A stretch of 64,000 nt of DNA from positions 10,166,501 to 10,230,500 of the forward strand of contig NC_092672.1 in NCBI RefSeq assembly GCF_964355755.1. Reading direction: 5' to 3'. Each line of letters begins with the position of its first letter. Within the stretch, counting starts at the first letter, position 1. The notes below the pieces were generated by a model. The model did no database searches. It saw only the letters and a list, made by a program, of their open reading frames with translations, and was not told the origin of the DNA. Source of the stretch: Antedon mediterranea (Eukaryota; Echinodermata; Crinoidea; Comatulida; Antedonidae). Both the position numbers and the translations under genes were made by a program. Below are positions 51,301 to 60,300 of the stretch, piece by piece.

Positions 51301-54300
51301 ATTTTATTTCACTAACCGTAAATGTTCATTGATTTTGGAATTTTTATTTAATTCTTGATAATGATATTGATTGATTTACTAAAATTGTAAGGAAATATGG
51401 ACTTTCGGTTATGTGCAGAAGAATGATCAACATTACCATCGCTTTGGTTTACAACATGTAGGCGTATTTAATTATTTACTAAAGACATATATAATAACAT
51501 AGCAAATATTGACGTTCTGTAATGGGCCGATCACTCAACCATGAAATATAAGCGAGATGGTGTAATTGTATCTCAGTATTGCTATCAGCCTAATTCTTCA
51601 GTAATTATGTTACAAAATTAATATTATTGAATAAACATTCGGTTTTTATTGGTTTAAATAAGTGATGAAGTAAAATGTATTAGTAAACTTAGGCATATTA
51701 AAGAATACATTTAAAACAAATATAAAACAAGACAATACAAAACAAGTAATAATATCATGCTGAAGAAATAGACCAAAATTCTCCTTAAGCTTACCTTCAG
51801 AATAATTGTATTTGCGTCTTGCAAAGAACTGCGTGTAGACATCGCTTTCACCTTCCATTCTGGTTTCCAATAAAAAACCAAAAAGAGAAGGCCAGCGGAT
51901 AAAATTCCAAGAATGTAACATATGCATGTTTTCAAATCGCTTTTTTGGTACCCATGTAGATCCTTAAAAAGAAAAAAGAAACTTTAGAAAAATCTAAACA
52001 TGAAAGCATAAGTTACTATAGTTTTCATTGCTGCAAGAGTTATCAGATGTCATAGGCGCAAGTTTTAAAAGACCTTTTTATGGCAGCAAGAGTTGCCAGA
52101 CCTTGTCATGGGAGCAAGAGTTGCCAAACCGTCTCATGGAAGCAAGAGTTTCCGGACCTTGTCATGGGAGCAAGAGTTCTCAAAGGTTTTCATGGGAGCA
52201 AAAGTTATGATATTTTCATGGAAATGATGGTTACCAGACCTTGTCATTAGGAGCAAGTGTTATCATACCTGGTCATGAGAGAGCAAGAGCTCTGGACTTT
52301 GTCTCATGGTAACAAAAGTTACCAGTTACCTTGTCATAGGAGCAGGTATTACCAGAACTTTGTCATAGAAGCAAGTGTTAACAAATCTTGTCATTGGAGC
52401 CAGGAGTTACCAGTCGGGCAAAGCAAGATGTATGCGCACATACGACCATTGTTGGTGCAACAAAAATATAAGCACATAATTTAAATGACAATTATACTGA
52501 AATGAATAAAGTTACCTTATTTGCATGAGAAAACACGAAGATGAGACCGGTTAAAATTATGTTTCTAATACCTTTATACGTTATACAATTATTAAAAAAA
52601 AAAATCCACTGAACGCAAGATGTAGAGAGTGTCCTAACGTACTGATAAGTACGCAACAGGGGAAACATAACCAATTGATACACTTACATTAAATAGAATT
52701 ACTAGTGCTATAAAAAAAGAAAAGAAAGCTGCTATTAATTATTCTAACAGACCCTACCTTGTCAGAAAATGATAGCGGTAATTCGTCGTCCATCGTATAT
52801 ATATAATATTTGTTATTCCATTAATATTCAGTAAACCTGAGAAGTTACATGCATTTACACGTGCCCTTTTTTAACACCTTCCTTGTGTAAGCGAAAATCT
52901 ACAAATGGGTCGAACTATTATAAAGTACCGGATAGGGACACGATTTGTAGGTCAACAATGTGTATACAACAAACAAACAGGACCAAATGTGACAAACAGT
53001 AACTTGGTGTCACGTGACACGTCGGTTGGATTTAACACCCACGTATAAACAATCCTATTATCGTACTTTGAAAATGTAGAGACATATTATAAGGTTAAGA
53101 TGTGTTTCCTTTTTAGATTTACCGAAACCGAAACAATGCTCATTCATTCTTCTTCTACAAGTAAAATGTGATATATGTACGCTTGAGTATGTCTAGATAA
53201 ACAGAACTCTGTTTTTAGTCGCGTGCAAACGCGACTCTACAGCTCACTATGTCGGTCGGTTGGTCGGTCGGTCTGTCGGTAAACACAAACTCGAATGTGC
53301 GCACGCGACTGCAGTCATGTATATGACCTACGGTTTGTTATGCATCAAAATGTTTGTGTTTTGAGCCAAGAGTCTGAAAATTAGGGTTTAAGGATATTTT
53401 CCTAAAAAAAGGAAACGTAATAAAATAATATATAGATTTTTTTTCCATTTCATTCGTACATTTGGTGGAGAACTGCAGTCATTCATTCAATCAATCAAAT
53501 AATCTAACTAATATACATTTATTACTCACGCGTAAATAGTTCTTTTCTGGCGGCATGGAAACAATTAAATATTTATGGTTTACAATATTAACTAAATTTG
53601 TTTTATTAAATATATTTTTATCATCTTAGTGATTCCTAAATAAGTGTTAGAGGTACCAAGGTGTTGAAGTGTTTGACATCAGCCATAGCAACAGAAGCTT
53701 TTTAAATAAACCAATCAACGTTGCTAGAGCAACATAAATACTCTTTGAAAAATAAGTGTTGTATCGCGTTGGTAACTTTTATTAATGCATTGTTTCATGA
53801 GTTTTAGAGGGCGTCCGTCACCATAACAAACACGGAAAGTAAATTTGCATGATCAGCAAAGGTAACACTACTTTCTTTCACGAAAGGAAATTCTTTTGAG
53901 AATCTAAATCTATAAAAGACAAACATACAACCTCCCGGTAAAATGAACAATGGTTGGCATTATGATACGTGTGAATTGTGATGTAGACAACTTGGTTGCA
54001 CTTCACGATAACACCAACAGTTTAACCAACACTATTACGCAAACAAAACGCTGAGGACCAATTTCCTATTTTGACGCAAGTCTAACCATCTTGAAATTAG
54101 TAAATCCATAAAATTGATGATCAGTATTCATTTTGTATCGAACCAGGGAGATGTAAACCCTAATCGAACATTGTGTAGAAATGAAAGCAAAATCGCTACT
54201 TATATTCTTATAACTGGGATAAGGCTTTATAAATTGACCACCAGTATACATAATAAACTCCATTAACTGAGCTACTCCAGTACAAAAGAACTACTATTGT

Positions 54301-57300
54301 ATTTGTTCACGCTCTTCTTTCAAAGTTTAAATTGCTGTTTACTTATAAGCCTGAGAATAGTCGTTTTAAGTTTTGCTAACATACCAAATTGTATTGTCCT
54401 AATAGAGGCCTATTTAATGTCAATAAATAGCCAAAGCATTGTTTTAGTCAATTTACATTGAAGGATCATTAACCATGGACTCTCACCTAAGTACTGTAGA
54501 AAACTGATTTAGTTTGAAGGTTAATATGATTGATATTGATATTCTGTGTATTGAAATGTCTTCTTCTAATTATCGACACTGTATCTATTATCTAGAATCA
54601 GGCAGATTCTGTTTTACAGTGTCATGTACTGTATACATGTAATGTCTGTCATAGGTCATACGTCTAACATAAACGTACTGGATAACCTTAACACAATACA
54701 GTAGCACGTGTGACACTCTATCAAATATGTTGTTAAAATAAAATAGGAGAGACATGTGGAGATGCAGTAGATATATACTATGGGGTGTTCTGGTTAGATG
54801 GTAATTCTGCATGTATCAACATTTATTCCTTTGGACGTTTCATCAGTGATGTCATGTTAAATATGTATCTATGCAATGTCAATAAAAAGATTAAACCAAA
54901 AGATCAACTGAATATTTAGATAAAAAGAAAAAAAAGTCTCTATACCATTATTCTAAACCGTTTATTTTGCTCTTGCCGTCACGAAGAGCTGATACGACAA
55001 AGTAAGAATGATTTCAAATTTGAACTAAAGCCTTCCATGATAATGTTAGGCCTATTATACTTACCACTTCATCTTCTGTGCCTTCATTTAGGATAGCTCT
55101 TTCGACAAGTACTGTATGAGCGCCTCCACCTAAATATAGCAAAACAAATATTAGATAATATTTCATTAGTATTTTTGTTTAGTTATAGTTTAGTATATTT
55201 TTGGGTTGGTTCCACTATTTAACGTATAAGGACGTAAACGCAACGCAAGTAATTTGACCAATCACGACGAGATGAATGATGAGCTAACGTATCGTGATTG
55301 GTCTAATTACTTTCAAGCTCTAAGTTTAAATAGTAGTTAAATAAATATTATCTTTCAACAATAACAAGTTCCATACAGTGAACATAAGAATGGGTCACAC
55401 TGACTACGAAGAGAAACATGACATTAAATTCCAATGTATAATCAACATCTTACTTTTATACCTAGACCGCGGCCCTAGCTCAAATAATTATGTGTTGATC
55501 TGGACACAATAAATATATAAAACAATAATGGGCAACTGAATAGCTTAATTACAGAGAGTCATTAACATGTTTAAGCAGCAGATATGTTACATATTTAATA
55601 TCCTATACGAAAACTATGATTATAGGCCTAATTTCTAATTTTGGAATGTTTTTATGTTGTCTATAATAAAAAGGCCGTAAATGTCGTTTGTGTTGTGATT
55701 TCGTTCTATTTTTGTTTTTATCTATGTCTGTATGTTTAGTTTTATGTTCTAAGAGTTATTCTAGAAGTGCTTTCAACAGGAAGACCCGAATAAAGTTTCA
55801 TTGCAGCACATAAGTAATTTACTCCCCTGAGTAGTTTTCTAAAAAAGTAGGCCTAGAAAGTTGAATAAAAACAAGTAGGAATAATGAAAGTTTGGCCAAT
55901 GAACTTTATGACAATGTTTGAATTATCATTTTCACTTGGCTGGAAAGATATAACACACTGAGAATAAATCATCTTCGAATTACATGTCAACACATCAAAC
56001 TTTTCCCCAAAGAAGTTATCATTGAACCAACCAACTTGAAGACAGCAAAGAAAATCAAAGGACAATAACTTGTTATTTAGTATAGAACAAAAAAAATAGT
56101 AATCAATAACCATATAGTATACCGTATTTAATAGTAGCTACATTTTTGTTTAAATTAACTCTAAATAATAATATAATGTCTTGGTAAAAGTCGTACATGT
56201 TCGCACTCGAGGGTTGTGTTTCGTCAATTCGTATGAACTAACGTTCTTTAATATTCCAATTGAGCTCTCTTCATATTGGCGAGTTTTCGGTCTGTGATTA
56301 TGTTGAAACATGATCCACTCGTTCTTATAGTATGTACAAGTACTTAACTTATTTGTTAAGAAGCATATTTTTTTTATTTCTTTTTTTTTTATCATCCATT
56401 CTCAAGATAGGTTGTTTTCTGTATTTTCGCGCCTCTTAATTTTCTTTCTATAAAATTTCTGTAAATAAACTTTAATTTGATTGATCGATCCGGATATTTT
56501 TGTATTATTCTACGCGTAGGTATTGCGTTTTTCTTCATTAAGCTTGGTTCCCACTAGCGACGCAACGCAAGGACGTACGCGCAACGCAAACGAGTTGACC
56601 AATGACAAGCCACTGTTCAAATAACCTTGTGATTGGTCAAATCACTTACGTTGCGTTGCGTCGCTAGTGGGAACCAAGCTTAATGAAGAAAAATGCAATA
56701 CATACGCGTAGAGCGTAGCGTGCGTTAATTCTCGTGTTGACAAGTTCCTTGTGTTCTACTTCCCTTTATAATGTACATTAAAATTGTCCACAAACAGGTA
56801 ATTCGACAATCTACATCGTATACGTATAGATTAAACTGTAGACTTAATCGATTGTATTATCGCATTCTAAATAGTCCCCCTCTTATGCACTAGATTGGTT
56901 TACATGTTAGTACTGTACCGGTATGCAGTTTTAAATATACTAAATGTTACATTACGACATACATAGCTTTTCTAAAAACATGATTTTTTAATATAATGAT
57001 AATTATGGATATCATAAAAGAGTATTTTAATATGCGGATAATGTACTGTAATGTTTATTATGATTATCATCCTTAATACTGACAATAACACTCACTGATG
57101 TACAGTAGGCCTATATATATTTTTATGTTCTAATTATTTTTTGGACTCAGCAGGCAGAAGAGGCAGGAAAAGACCAAACATCAGAGATGGACGCGATTAC
57201 AACTTTGATGGCTTATTTTGGAGGTAAGCTGCACATAACAGAGAAATATTATTTTTTCTGTGGGCTCACAATGGCTTTTGTTTATTCAATTCAATTTTCA

Positions 57301-60300
57301 ATTCACTTTTATTTCAGAACAAAGTCCATATCATAACCAATAACAATATTCAATAAATAGATATAAGTAAAGTAAAAATTAAAAATCTATACAACATGTC
57401 GCACATAATAATGCCGTCGGAAAATCGTCGGTTTTCAACTAGGAGTAAAAAAAACATTATAATGGCTATACTGATAACAAGTTAACATACGTAAAAGTAT
57501 ACATGAAATTATGTATACAGAAGTTCAATCCATTTTCTGTGCAACTTTGAATCTTTTAGAATTCGAGAAAAAACACATGTTATTAAAGTATTAAAGCTTT
57601 TTTTCAAATTATCATCTTTATTTATATCCAGTTAGTGAAGGAACTGATCTTTAAGGAACTGATCATTAAAGGCCCTCGGGCTGAAATGATGATAATGGTG
57701 AAGGTGATGATGATTTTGACATTTTTTAAACGGTAAGATGAAGAAATCTGTGAGATTAAGAAAAAGGCGACCAAGTCGAGATTCGAACCGATAGGCCTAC
57801 CCGGAAATTCCTGTTGTTTATGCAGGAATCCTACCATTAGACCATGAAATGTTTCAAATTCATTAAGTTCTGTATATTTGTTCTGTATACGGACATTTTC
57901 GTCAATCTTGAAGTCGGTTGGATAGCGACTCATCAACACCAGTTAAAATATATTATAGTATATAGTATTATTCAAAGCACAATGCAAACATGAACTGCAC
58001 CGTCGGTCACTTGTATTGCGTATACCTTTTATTTCCAAATCGTTTTTCTTTTATAAATCTTTCTTCGTTTGCTTAGCGCGCGAATGGAAAATGAACAACT
58101 TACTTACTTACACAATTAAGGATCGATAATTGTGTAATATAAGACTCATTATAAATCATGTATTCTTTCAGTTCCGATCTATCAAAGGCAAAAATCAATG
58201 TTTATCACTACAATTTTAAATACTAACTTAATTCAAACGACAAGATGACTACGTAAGTATGTCGGTTTTATGCCAAGTAAGAATCAACACTTTAGTGAAG
58301 CGTAATGCAAATTAAAAGCTGCGTCTAGACACGTGTTGATCGCCATCCAATCATATGCGGTATATATTATTTCCACTATGATCTATTCATAACTAAAATG
58401 ATTTATACTCTCAATAGCTCTAACGACGGAATTGCTGGCCATTTCTATATACCTCAATCATTAGGAACCAACAGTGTACCACGGTATTACCCATTTTTAT
58501 ATTTATATAATATTTCCAAATCATTTAAATACTCTCTAAAGTTTATATTAAACGTTATCTTCTATATTCCAAATTTTCTAAACCTATGTAAATACAATAC
58601 GTTTAACCCTAAGCTTCTTTTTTTGGGGGGTGTGTGTTTTTTTATACCTGAATGAAACAAAAAAAAATAAAATTCTTCCATAATGATTTGCTTTGGAATG
58701 GTATTACGAAAGCCGATCGAAATCTAAAGTGTATAGTTTGTCAATAATAAATCCTATCTGAGATTTAATATTCTTAGGTTATGTAATATTGTTTGTTGGC
58801 ATTGAATTCTCTTGGGTTAGCGAGTGTTCGCAACCTATTCCACAGAACTGAGTCTCACTCAGGACCGGCCGGCCTAAATTGGTGTTATACTTACTAACTA
58901 AATGGGGCCTAAGAAAGACAACTGAATGGTATTTTCAAACGCATGAGAATGCAGACATTTTGTAGTGCGAGTAGATACCGAGGGTAAATTGAAAAAAAAG
59001 AATGAAATGATGTTAGTTTATCTCGTTAGGTCATCATTCACACGTTGATTAATCCACACAGAACCGTACTCATTACACAACACTATTAAACTTATTAATA
59101 AAAACATTTCAAGCGTATCGCTAACGTTATACTATTATAGTTTAGTTTTGCAGTTTGTAAGCATCATCAGTATCAATTACAACTAAAAGAGATCGATGCT
59201 ATTTGAACTATTACAACTCTTAAAGTAAACTTTACGTTTAATTTATGGGCAGTCCTATACTTAAAAGCTACTAACATTTCCTAGTGACAGATGTCACTGT
59301 ATACAAACATTACGAGATGTTAAATGAAATTGAATTGCTTTTTAATAGCTATACAACCTATTTAAGCTTGAAATTAAAAACTAATATAAAGAATTCAATA
59401 TTCTTAGCTATCAGTACGGAGATTGTTTATAAATTATCGAAGTAAAAAAATGCCTCAGCAGTCTCCTTATAATCCGTGTAACATCTTAGTATAATACACA
59501 TATTATACAATGTTGATATTTAGGTGTTTTTTTTTTTACATTTTACTAGATGTCAGATTTCAGACGTATACATTATAATTGATAGGCCTACAAACACCAC
59601 TTATTAAGGCTAAAATATTGGTTTTAAGGTTGTAGACTTCTTTGAATGGCTTACTGAGGCGTGTGAGTATGTGCATGCACATCGTAAAAGCCAACTTTTT
59701 GTCAGGGTTTAGTCGAATAATTGTCTCGGAGCTTAATCATATACATCTTATAATTTCTGATTTATTCTATCCACAGACTCTAGGCCTATATCAAGAATAT
59801 AATATTATATTCTGAATATTCAACAAAATACCACACAATGCATCAGTATAGTGACGTTAATAAATATTATGGATAATGTCTGTTTCCATTGTCGTTTTCA
59901 CTAACTCTATAAGCTGTACAACTACTGTCAATCATGGGTCCCTAGTGTGGACATTATATTTTATGACGTCTTCATAAAGGAACAATAAAATAAGAATTTT
60001 CCTTTGAGATAATGTGTACAAATTTATGGTTTGAATGGGAATAAAAGCAAACATATCAACACGTTTTGAATAATATCATATTTTATAAAGTTAAATCATA
60101 ATATATCTTATTAATATATAATCTACAACATTTTGGTCTATTTTGTTTTTTTTTTGATAAGTCGAATTATCGAGAGGAATCGAGTACGCCTACTTTTCTA
60201 AATGTCAAACACCTTCAATCAAAAGGAGTATGTTTAAATACGTACGTAGGTTAATTAAAAGTCCATATGTATATTAATGATATGCATACTTATTATCTAT

